From NCBI GenBank assembly GCA_910577105.1, contig CAJTMB010000030.1, forward strand, positions 1-34,444: DNA of 34,444 bases, given 5' to 3'. Below are positions 8,319 to 15,313 of this stretch, piece after piece. The notes below the pieces were generated by a model that saw only the letters and a list, made by a program, of their open reading frames with translations, did no database searches and was not told where the DNA came from. Position numbers and translations under genes: made by a program. Origin of the DNA: an uncultured Lachnospiraceae bacterium. Its GTDB lineage: Bacteria; Bacillota; Clostridia; Lachnospirales; Lachnospiraceae. Every line of letters starts with the position of its first letter. Position 1 is the stretch's first letter.

Positions 8319-8460
8319 CACCAGCCATAAAGTATTGTGGCAGTTGTGTTACACCAGCAGTTGTTCTTTGTAGCATCAACACAACACCATCCTATGAGTT
8401 TTGGCTGAAAAAGAGTTGGAAAAATAATAAAAAAAGTTTGTAGCAACTACTTGACACCAG
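8316..8460 (+). repeat. Three T-N-ACACCAG repeats at the right end (putative att region)
   Basis: TAACACCAG (8316-8324), TTACACCAG (8349-8357) and TGACACCAG (8452-8460) are direct repeats, the last immediately before the S8 peptidase remnant. An 8-bp inverted repeat GTTGTGTT (8343-8350) / AACACAAC (8378-8385) lies among them. These are probably recombinase-binding or attachment sequences. The 144 bp hold no gene. Confidence 0.5.
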
Positions 8461-8462
8461 AG

Positions 8463-8615
8463 GGGATTGTAAGGGGAAATGATTTGTTTTTGTACGGGGA
8501 GAAGGTGAAGGCGTATTTAAGACGCGGGGCAAGACCGATTCGGGGGGAGACGGAATATCCCAATGACAGGGTGGGGTTTGGAGCACTTTGCGTAGCGGGG
8601 AGCCTTCCGGGTTAG
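8463..8615 (+). pseudogene. 3' remnant of an S8 (subtilisin-like) peptidase gene
   Basis: The frame GIVRGND...LYGEKVKAYLRRGAR...EYPNDRVGFGALCV..SLPG followed by TAG gives 50 residues matching, from memory of the family, the extreme C-terminus of clostridial S8 peptidases (typically AALLMEWGIVRGND...YGEKVKAYLIRGA...YPN...GWGALCV). The catalytic Asp, His and Ser regions are absent. There is no start codon or ribosome site in front, and the frame is closed by TGA about 55 bp upstream in AT-rich element DNA. Base composition changes abruptly to GC-rich at its first codon. It is therefore the stump left when the element integrated; the rest of the gene should lie at the other end of the element. 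Confidence 0.8.
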
Positions 8616-8633
8616 TAATGAGAGTTTTTTGAG

Positions 8634-8683
8634 TTAATAGACAATTTATTCATCACGCAAGTATGGAATAAATTGTCTATTAA
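8634..8683. terminator. 18-bp perfect inverted repeat after the S8 remnant
   Basis: TTAATAGACAATTTATTC pairs perfectly with 8666-8683 across a 14-nt loop. It begins 18 bp after the remnant's stop codon, so it is most simply the old terminator of the peptidase gene. The stem is AT-rich and lacks a T run after it. Confidence 0.5.
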
Positions 8684-9008
8684 GTGTTGATTAAAATAAC
8701 AAAAAAGATATACTAAATATAAAAAGAAGTGATGTTATGCTTCTATGTTGAATAAAAACGGATAAGCAGCAGTTGCTTAGATTAGAAATTCTGTAATGCT
8801 GAAGGAGATAATAAAGTTGGAAAAAATTTTTCCGGATAAAGAGACACCTGATAGTTTGCATTTTGCTATTTAAATTTAGAGGCGGAGGAACTATACAAAT
8901 AACAAACAAATTATTATACTCCTGACCGTCAAGAAAGAAAAGATGCATGTGATAAATGTATGAAAATATATAAAAAATATGCAGAAGATATTCCATGGGA
9001 GACGGAAA
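8684..9008 (+). other. AT-rich intergenic stretch with possible gene debris
   Basis: No convincing gene was found. A 37-codon open stretch without a start codon (8903-9016, containing ERKDACDKCMKIYKKYAED) runs into the start of the YD-repeat gene. An AAGGAG at about 8,804 precedes an 18-codon TTG frame. Both look like remains of a decayed gene, or chance. No clear promoter for the next gene was identified. Confidence 0.35.
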
Positions 9009-10964
9009 ATGAATAAAAAAGAGACATCTGTTTTTAGTGTCAAAAAGAAAATAGGAATAGTTATATGCACAATATTATTGTTGGGCATAGTCATATATAT
9101 TGTAATTTCAAAAGGTTTTTTCGGAGGCGAAAAATCCCGAATAGAATTTTTTGCAGGGGATGCAGTAAGTGGAGAGCAGCTACCAAATGTAAGCGTTATG
9201 GTTATGCAGGGCAGGAACAATGCGGAGGGAGAATGCTTTTGCCAAGTGGATATTAACACAAATGATAAAAATCCTGTTGAACTGCCATATGGGGAGTATA
9301 CGGTGAAGTGGTCTGCAAATGGATATTATACCTATTATCAGAACGTGGAAGTGCTGGAAAAGGAAACATTTGTGAAGGAGTGGCTGGTTCCGATACCGGA
9401 AGAAAACACAGCTTACATCCTTGTGGAGTGGGAAACCGAAACAGACATTGATTTGTGTGTTTATAATGAACAGACAGGCAGATGCATTGGAAAAGAAGCA
9501 GCTTCTGAAGATGCAGGAAGCTTCTCATATGGGGACGATAGTGGGACAAAAGGGTATGAACTTGTATTTTTAAAGGACTATGACGGAAATCAGTATGAGG
9601 TATATATTAAGGGTAATCCGTATCCGGCGGAAAACCAAACATCAAGTAGTGGGGCAGGAAAGACGACTGTCAGTATCTACACTCCAAACGGGCTTTTGTA
9701 TCAAAAGGAATCAGACAACATACAGGAAACAACACTTTGGCACTGTGCAGATATCAGTGAGGGACAGATAAAAGAGCGGGATGAATATATATCTGATTTG
9801 ACAGAATATACATGGGCGGCAAGGGACAAGGCCAATCCCGAATCTTGGATAGAAAATACAAGCATAAAAGCGGAAGAAAAGTACGAATATTTCGGGGAGC
9901 TATATCGTTTGGAGATAAATAAATTTGATGCGAGTGGGAATCAAACCGCTTGCTTTAAATATGGAACCGATGGGGAAATGAATTACGGCTATGAGGATGA
10001 ATATGATGAGAACGGTAACCTTATAGCAAGCTGTACTTATGAATACGAATATGAATACGAGGAAGAAGAACTGTCAGTTTCACAATACGAATATGTCCGT
10101 GATGAGAAGGGTAACCTTTTAACACGTTATACGTATGAAGGTGGGGAAGGAGCGTCCTATGTTTTAAAATTGGATTGTGTCTATGATGAAAGAGGAAACA
10201 GAATCGCCTGGTTTGAGTATGACAGAGATGGAAAGTTATGCAGCAGCGGAGAAAGCGAATATGATATAAGTGGAAATCTTATATTTGAGGCATATTATGA
10301 GGGCGACGAATTAATCATCAGAGATGAATATACGTATGACGAAAATGGAAACGAACTGTCCCGTTCCCTATATGGAAGCGATGGGTTATGCGGCAAATGG
10401 GAGAGAGAGTATGATGGTGATGGAAATGAAATAGTGGTATGTTCATATGAGGGTGACGGTTCACTGAAATATAAAATAGAACATGAATATGACCAAAATG
10501 GGAACCATATAGGTGCATGCAGCTACGATGAACAAGGAAGAATTACGGGTTCGAGGACAAAGTTTGAATATGACGAAAATGGAAACCTGGCGGTTTTTTA
10601 TGAATATAACAGCGAAGGGGAACTGACAACAAAGGATGAGTATGATATACATGGGAATCAGACGGCGATATACACATATAGCGACGGCGTATTGGTTGAT
10701 CAGCACATCAATGTGTTTGATGAAAACGAAAACCCGATTGAATATTATGAGTACAGCGATGGAAAATTAGAGACCAAAATACTGCGTGAGTTTAATGAAA
10801 ACGGGGAATGTACGCTCATTTGTGTATATAACGGAAAAGGCTTTTTGGAGAGTAGAACAACATATGATTATGTATATGAATATGATGCTGTGGCGGGGAT
10901 GAAGATTTTTTACTACTATGAAAATGATGTTTTAACCACAAAAACAGTTACCCTGTTTTATTAG
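9009..10964 (+). CDS. Membrane-anchored YD-repeat (RHS-like) surface protein
   Basis: This 651-residue protein has a short basic cytoplasmic N-terminus and one transmembrane helix (about 17-38, IGIVICTILLLGIVIY); the rest is extracellular. Residues about 45-140 look like a carboxypeptidase-regulatory or prealbumin-like beta-sandwich (GEQLPNVSVMV, PYGEYTVKWSANGY). The next 100 residues (LVEWETETDIDLCVY) resemble domains of the YfaP/DUF2135 kind. From about residue 300 to the end, a Y-x-YD-x-x-GN pattern recurs roughly every 20-30 residues (EYDENGNLI, YDERGNRI, TYDENGNEL, EYDGDGNEI, EYDQNGNHI, EYDENGNLA), as in RHS/YD-repeat proteins. No toxin domain follows the repeats. ATG 9009 has GGAGA upstream; the frame is open to 8979 without a ribosome site. 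Function is unknown; cell-surface binding or adhesion is a guess. Confidence 0.8.
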   Translation: MNKKETSVFSVKKKIGIVICTILLLGIVIYIVISKGFFGGEKSRIEFFAGDAVSGEQLPNVSVMVMQGRNNAEGECFCQVDINTNDKNPVELPYGEYTVKWSANGYYTYYQNVEVLEKETFVKEWLVPIPEENTAYILVEWETETDIDLCVYNEQTGRCIGKEAASEDAGSFSYGDDSGTKGYELVFLKDYDGNQYEVYIKGNPYPAENQTSSSGAGKTTVSIYTPNGLLYQKESDNIQETTLWHCADISEGQIKERDEYISDLTEYTWAARDKANPESWIENTSIKAEEKYEYFGELYRLEINKFDASGNQTACFKYGTDGEMNYGYEDEYDENGNLIASCTYEYEYEYEEEELSVSQYEYVRDEKGNLLTRYTYEGGEGASYVLKLDCVYDERGNRIAWFEYDRDGKLCSSGESEYDISGNLIFEAYYEGDELIIRDEYTYDENGNELSRSLYGSDGLCGKWEREYDGDGNEIVVCSYEGDGSLKYKIEHEYDQNGNHIGACSYDEQGRITGSRTKFEYDENGNLAVFYEYNSEGELTTKDEYDIHGNQTAIYTYSDGVLVDQHINVFDENENPIEYYEYSDGKLETKILREFNENGECTLICVYNGKGFLESRTTYDYVYEYDAVAGMKIFYYYENDVLTTKTVTLFY

Positions 10965-11029
10965 ATGTAACGGGGAAACTGCCTACCCTAAAGCAGAGGG
11001 AATGGATTGGTTTGGAAAGGCTTAAGACA

Positions 11030-12184
11030 ATGAGTAAATTAGTTACTTTTTTTAGAAAAGAAACCGTATTATGTGTTTCGCTCGTACTGGCGGTCGCGTC
11101 AATGTGTATTGTGCCGCCGGATGGGGAATACCGGACATACATAGACTTTAAGACCCTGGCAATCCTGTTTTGTCTGATGTGCGTGATGGCGGGATTGCAG
11201 AAAGCAGGGGTGTTTGAACGGGGTGCGGGAAAGCTTCTGGGGCATGTGCGGGGTGGCAGCGGCCTGATTCTGGTGCTGGTATTGCTGTGCTTTTTTTCCG
11301 GTATGCTTATTACCAACGATGTTGCGTTGATTACCTTTGTGCCGTTTACGTTTATTGTTCTGGACATGCTTGGGAACGGACAGAAAGAAAAACTGGTCCT
11401 GCCGGTTGTGGTGATGCAGACCATTGCGGCAAATCTCGGAAGTATGCTGACGCCAATTGGAAATCCCCAGAACCTGTATCTTTTTGGGAAGGCAGGGTTT
11501 TCTGTTTCCGGGTTTATTATGCTGATGCTGCCGTATACGATTTTGTCATTGGTGTTGTTAATACTCTGGTGCCTGATACAAGGCAGGGCGTGCCCGAAGG
11601 CGTTGGAGGCGGGAAAAGCATCCGTACGGAAGAATTATCCGCAGGGGAAAAAAGTAATTTGTCAGATTGTGGTCTACCTTGTGCTGTTTTTGCTTTGCCT
11701 TCTTTCCGTGGGGCGCATACTGCCTTGGCAGGCGGTGCTTTTTGCGGTGATATTGGCAGTGTTTCTAACAGACAGAAAGATATTTGGTAAAGTGGATTAT
11801 TCCCTGCTTTTAACGTTTTTTGCTTTTTTTGTTTTTGTAGGGAATGTAGGGAGGATACCGGTGTTTAGGGATTTCCTGCAAAATATGATTGCAGGCAGGG
11901 AGATTTATACGGCCGTTCTTGGGAGTCAGGTTATCAGTAACGTGCCTGCCGCATTGCTTTTATCCGGTTTTACACAAGATTATGCAGGTCTGATAATCGG
12001 AACCAACCTGGGTGGGCTGGGGACTCTGATTGCTTCTATGGCAAGCCTGATTTCTTACAAATATGTGGCAAAAGAGATGAGCGGGAGCAAAAGCAAATAC
12101 ATTCTGCTTTTTACGATTGGGAATATTGTCTTTTTGGCGGCGCTTGTCCTGCTGAATATCCTTCTGGGGAGCCGGGGCGTCTGA
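11030..12184 (+). CDS. SLC13/ArsB-type (CitMHS-like) ion transporter permease
   Basis: This integral membrane protein of 384 residues has about ten hydrophobic helices. It carries the two pseudo-symmetric signature loops of the ion-transporter superfamily: TNDVALITFVPF with GSMLTPIGNPQNL in the first half, and SNVPAALLLSGF with GTNLGGLGTLIASMASL in the second. Family members move dicarboxylates, citrate, arsenite or Na+; the substrate cannot be read from sequence, and no ars, citrate or dicarboxylate gene is adjacent. ATG 11030 follows GGAAAGG at nine bases; an in-frame TTG at 11012 is an alternative start. It reads in the same direction as its neighbours, 65 bp after the YD-repeat gene. Confidence 0.85.
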   Translation: MSKLVTFFRKETVLCVSLVLAVASMCIVPPDGEYRTYIDFKTLAILFCLMCVMAGLQKAGVFERGAGKLLGHVRGGSGLILVLVLLCFFSGMLITNDVALITFVPFTFIVLDMLGNGQKEKLVLPVVVMQTIAANLGSMLTPIGNPQNLYLFGKAGFSVSGFIMLMLPYTILSLVLLILWCLIQGRACPKALEAGKASVRKNYPQGKKVICQIVVYLVLFLLCLLSVGRILPWQAVLFAVILAVFLTDRKIFGKVDYSLLLTFFAFFVFVGNVGRIPVFRDFLQNMIAGREIYTAVLGSQVISNVPAALLLSGFTQDYAGLIIGTNLGGLGTLIASMASLISYKYVAKEMSGSKSKYILLFTIGNIVFLAALVLLNILLGSRGV

Positions 12185-12197
12185 GCGGGATATTAAC

Positions 12198-12226
12198 TTG
12201 CTTTTCTGTAAACAATACAATACAAT
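12198..12226 (+). promoter_or_regulatory. Probable sigma-A promoter
   Basis: TTGCTT (12198-12203), a 17-bp spacer and TACAAT (12221-12226) lie 25 bp before the start of the secreted-protein/carboxypeptidase pair. Confidence 0.45.
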
Positions 12227-12251
12227 TGAGATGCGGACAAGGGGGGATTCT

Positions 12252-12971
12252 ATGAAAAAAAATGTAAAAGCTGTCGTGTGCGGCCTGCTCATTTTAACAA
12301 TAAGCGTTTATGCCGCTTTTCTGACATATCTGCACTTTTTTGCATCAAATGACAAAGAGCTTTCCGGAGAGTGGACTGCAAGTCTGGATATGACGAATCA
12401 GGCTTCCGTCACGGCGCTTGACTGGCTGCAGGATATAGAAGCCGTCTCCGTTACCTTGGAGGATATGGAGCCTTATATGCAGGATTTGTCCATTCAGGTT
12501 TACTTGACGTTTGAGCAGACGTCCCGTTTTCAGGGAACATTTCATTGTAATATCCTGCCGGAAAGTTACGATGCCTGCAGGCAGGCTGCTTATGAAGCGT
12601 TTGCCATGGCGTTCCGGGATATATTAGCCGAGAGGCTTCGTATGGCGGGTTATACGGGAAGCACGGACAGGGAAGCCGTGGAAGCCCTTGTGACGGAAAC
12701 TTTTGGCATGTCTACGGTCTCTTATCTGATGACCTGCGGTCCTGCCCTGCTGCCTTCTTTGGAAGAATTACAGACCCAATATGACGGCAGCGGCACTTAC
12801 GATGCCGGGGACGGCATCCTTGTCAGACAGTTTGATGCCGGAGGTCCGGTCAGTACCTTGACGGAAAAGTATATCCGAAAAGAATCCAGTCTGATTTTAT
12901 CCGATGAGACCGGCTCTGATGCCGCCGGATTTTTTTCGGAGTATTATCCTGTCATATATACTTTAAAATAA
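12252..12971 (+). CDS. Membrane-anchored protein of unknown function, paired with a carboxypeptidase
   Basis: This 239-residue protein has an N-terminal hydrophobic helix (about 5-29, VCGLLILTISVYAAFLTYLHF) that would serve as an uncleaved signal anchor, since no lipobox cysteine is visible. The remainder is extracellular and acidic. The segment LSGEWTASLDMTNQA starts the outer domain; a helical region (about 95-150, YDACRQAAYEAFAMAFRDIL) follows. I do not recognise the family. AGGGGGGA precedes ATG 12252. It is 39 bp upstream of the D-Ala-D-Ala carboxypeptidase, with no terminator between, so the two are probably co-transcribed and may work together at the cell wall (inference). Confidence 0.72.
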   Translation: MKKNVKAVVCGLLILTISVYAAFLTYLHFFASNDKELSGEWTASLDMTNQASVTALDWLQDIEAVSVTLEDMEPYMQDLSIQVYLTFEQTSRFQGTFHCNILPESYDACRQAAYEAFAMAFRDILAERLRMAGYTGSTDREAVEALVTETFGMSTVSYLMTCGPALLPSLEELQTQYDGSGTYDAGDGILVRQFDAGGPVSTLTEKYIRKESSLILSDETGSDAAGFFSEYYPVIYTLK

Positions 12972-13010
12972 ATTCGAACCCATTATCATTTCATTGAAAA
13001 GGAAAATCTG

Positions 13011-14462
13011 ATGAAAACATTTTTTAGGAACAGCAGTCTTATATTAGTATCCGCCATCCTCATATGCTTTATTTTTCCTGCAGAGGCAGCCGCAGGCTAT
13101 GAGATTCCCGGCGTTTGTCAGGTGCAGGCGGATACCGGCAACGCATACGCTGTAAAGACTTTGGATTACGGATATGAAAACAATACTTATTTTTCACTGC
13201 GGGATATGGCTATGGTTCTCAGGGAAACGGACAAAGCCTTTTCTCTGGATATTGCGAAAAATACCGTTTCCCTGAACCCGGGAAATACCTATACGCCCGT
13301 AGGGGAGGAAAATGTTCTTTGGGTCGACGACTTAAACCCGGACATTTCCCTGCGGCGGAATGAGTTTAAGGTAAAGGAAGAAACCGTATATTACTATACC
13401 CTGATTATGAAGCTGCCCTCCGGCTATTATGACTGCTTTATGATGGCGGCGGATTTGGCAATGATTCTGGACGTCAATATTTCTGTTCCTTATGCCGGTT
13501 TTTTGCAGATACATACACAGGAATCTTTCTGCATTTCACCCGATTATCTGGAACAGGCCGGATACTTTTACGGAGTCAACAGCGTGCTGGTCGGAGATGC
13601 CACCACCGGAGAAATCTACTATAAGTATCAGTCTGACATTCCCTGTCCCATAGCCAGCACGTCAAAGCTTATGACCTGCCTTTTGGTTATGGATGCTATT
13701 GCTACAGGGCAGATTACCCTTTCGGAACAAGTCACGGTTTCTGATGCGGTCAGGCTTTTGTCCACCTCGGCCGACGGGGTGATTCCGTTGGAGACCGGAG
13801 CGCAGATTACCGTGCAGGAGCTTCTGCTGGGCGCCCTCTTGCCTTCCAGCAACGAATGCGCATTGTGTCTGGCCGAAGCCGTTGCCGGTTCAGAGGAAGC
13901 TTTTGTCCAAATGATGAATCAGAAAGCGCTGGATTTGGGACTGTCCCAGACAGTCTTTTACAACTGCCATGGTCTGCCCTTTTACACAGAGGATTCCGTT
14001 CCCTCAAAATTACAGAACCGTATGAGTGCGGAGGATATGTTCCGGCTGGTATCCTATCTTTTGAAGGTTTATCCCCAGATTACGGACATCACCTCCTTGG
14101 AAAAAGCTACGTTAGAGTCCCTTGATTTGGAGGTGCGCAATACGAACCCGCTTTTGCACAATATGCCCGAAGTGACCGGGCTGAAAACAGGAACGACCAA
14201 TAAAGCGGGGGCCTGTCTGGTTACCTCCCTTGTTGCGGACGATGGGGTTATGAATCATGATTTGGTAGTGATTGTCCTTGGAACGGAGGATTCCATAGAG
14301 CGGGGACGGGTCTCGGGTCTGTTGGCCAGATACGCCCTGCAGGTCTTTTATACAGGAAGGGAAGAACCGGAAGCCGGGGCGGATACCCGGATACCCGGCA
14401 ATCTGCCCACAAATGCCGAAGCGGCGGTGGACTGGATTCTCAGGACGGCAAAAAAGCGCTGA
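13011..14462 (+). CDS. D-alanyl-D-alanine carboxypeptidase (peptidase S11) with N-terminal stalk domain
   Basis: This secreted penicillin-binding protein (483 residues) trims the terminal D-Ala from peptidoglycan stem peptides. A signal peptide (about 1-28) ends in AEAAAG. Residues about 40-165 resemble the copper-amine-oxidase-type stalk domain: YFSLRDMAMVL, then SLDIAKNTVSLNPGNTY. The S11 transpeptidase domain follows with all three active-site motifs: S216-T-S-K219, S279-S-N281 and K392-T-G394. The usual C-terminal PBP5 domain and membrane amphipathic helix are not evident; the protein ends in a short basic tail (TAKKR). AAAGGA lies upstream of the ATG. The stalk-peptidase fusion suggests the enzyme is held away from, or attached to, the wall (inference). 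Confidence 0.9.
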   Translation: MKTFFRNSSLILVSAILICFIFPAEAAAGYEIPGVCQVQADTGNAYAVKTLDYGYENNTYFSLRDMAMVLRETDKAFSLDIAKNTVSLNPGNTYTPVGEENVLWVDDLNPDISLRRNEFKVKEETVYYYTLIMKLPSGYYDCFMMAADLAMILDVNISVPYAGFLQIHTQESFCISPDYLEQAGYFYGVNSVLVGDATTGEIYYKYQSDIPCPIASTSKLMTCLLVMDAIATGQITLSEQVTVSDAVRLLSTSADGVIPLETGAQITVQELLLGALLPSSNECALCLAEAVAGSEEAFVQMMNQKALDLGLSQTVFYNCHGLPFYTEDSVPSKLQNRMSAEDMFRLVSYLLKVYPQITDITSLEKATLESLDLEVRNTNPLLHNMPEVTGLKTGTTNKAGACLVTSLVADDGVMNHDLVVIVLGTEDSIERGRVSGLLARYALQVFYTGREEPEAGADTRIPGNLPTNAEAAVDWILRTAKKR

Positions 14463-14536
14463 TACGGTCTGCCGGGTTAAGAGGAGCCGGTGTGACATTC
14501 TGCGGCATTCAGAAAGCATTTTACGGCAGGAGGGTC

Positions 14537-14593
14537 ATGCTGAGGCTTTATCCGGTCGAAAAAGGGAATGAAAATGGCAGAACAGGGAGGTAA
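14537..14593 (+). CDS. Possible 18-residue leader peptide
   Basis: ATG 14537 follows AGGAGG at only three bases and reads 18 codons (MLRLYPVEKG...). It ends at TAA 14591, which directly follows the ribosome site of the response regulator (GGGAGGTAATCCGGTG). This layout would allow translational coupling. The short spacing and lack of any conserved feature make it uncertain. The surrounding 135-bp gap after the carboxypeptidase otherwise shows nothing definite. Confidence 0.2.
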   Translation: MLRLYPVEKGNENGRTGR

Positions 14594-14597
14594 TCCG

Positions 14598-15302
14598 GTG
14601 ATTCGTGTTGCAATCTGTGACGATGAGAAAGAGATGTCTGACAACATCCGGATGATGACGACGGATTTTTTTGGCAGGAAAAACATGGAAATTACCATCC
14701 GGCAGTTTTTTGACGGTGAGGAATTGCTGAAATATGAAAAGCCAATTGATATTCTTTTTCTGGATATTCAGATGAAGGGTATGGACGGCATGGAAACGGC
14801 AAGGAGGCTGCGCGAACGAAAGTGCAAGGCTTTCCTTGTTTTTATTACTGTCCTGAAAGAAATGGTTTTTCAGTCTTTTGAGGTACAAGCGTATGATTAT
14901 CTGGTTAAGCCGGTAGAAAAAAGAAATTTTGATAAAACAATGGAGCGCCTTTTTCATTCCCTGCAAAATGCCGGCGGGGCAAATCTGCTTGTCCAAAAAG
15001 GATATGAAAGCCGCATTGTTTCCCTGAATGACATTGTGTATTGTGAAATCATGGACAGAAAGGTATACCTGCATTTGACCTCCGGAGAGGTGATTGATTT
15101 TTATGACAGGATTGAAAATCTGGAAAAAAAGCTGGATAACGGTTTTTACCGGTGCCACAGAAGCTTCCTGATTCATCTGAAGCATTTGAAGGGTTATAAA
15201 AACAAAACGGCATATATGGAAGGCGGTATAAAGATACCTGTATCACGGCTGCGGAGCAAGGAGTTTTCCGGTGTGATTTTGCAGTACATGAAAGATATGT
15301 AA
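14598..15302 (+). CDS. LytTR-family response regulator
   Basis: This 234-residue response regulator of the AgrA/LytR type has a receiver domain at about 1-120, with acidic pair D8-D9, phospho-acceptor D56 (ILFLDIQMKG), T84 and K104 (YLVKP). A LytTR DNA-binding domain follows at about 130-232 (IVSLNDIVYCE, FYRCHRSFLIHL, IPVSRLR). The start is taken as GTG 14598, since GGGAGG lies seven bases upstream and VIRVAICDDE is the usual beginning; ATG 14568 and 14574 are in frame but have no good ribosome site. It is 11 bp upstream of its kinase. Likely targets are genes nearby, such as the unknown pair downstream or the ABC exporters (inference). Confidence 0.9.
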   Translation: MIRVAICDDEKEMSDNIRMMTTDFFGRKNMEITIRQFFDGEELLKYEKPIDILFLDIQMKGMDGMETARRLRERKCKAFLVFITVLKEMVFQSFEVQAYDYLVKPVEKRNFDKTMERLFHSLQNAGGANLLVQKGYESRIVSLNDIVYCEIMDRKVYLHLTSGEVIDFYDRIENLEKKLDNGFYRCHRSFLIHLKHLKGYKNKTAYMEGGIKIPVSRLRSKEFSGVILQYMKDM

Positions 15303-15313
15303 GGGGATAGGAA

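Larger units (their letters stand above)
2229..8462 (+). mobile_element. Right-hand end of an integrated element (recombination module)
   Basis: The block from the MazF fragment to the three serine recombinases is AT-rich and ends at the remnant of an interrupted S8 peptidase. This is the arrangement expected when a serine-recombinase-driven element, such as an integrative conjugative element or transposon, has its recombinase module at one end. The other end, the conjugation genes and the 5' part of the peptidase are not in the window. Whether the carbamoyltransferase/tyrosine-recombinase block at 1-2,228 belongs to the same element or is a smaller element nested in it cannot be decided here. 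The right limit is inferred to lie within 8,452-8,465. Confidence 0.7.

Noticed and set aside
8691..9259. Minus-strand open frames upstream of the YD-repeat gene
   Set aside because: They are AT-rich, Phe/Ile-rich chance frames without ribosome sites and overlap the real plus-strand gene.
10000..10930. Repeated DNA words that could suggest a CRISPR-like or tandem repeat array
   Set aside because: The repeats are imperfect, 60-90 bp apart and in frame; they come from the YD-type protein repeats.
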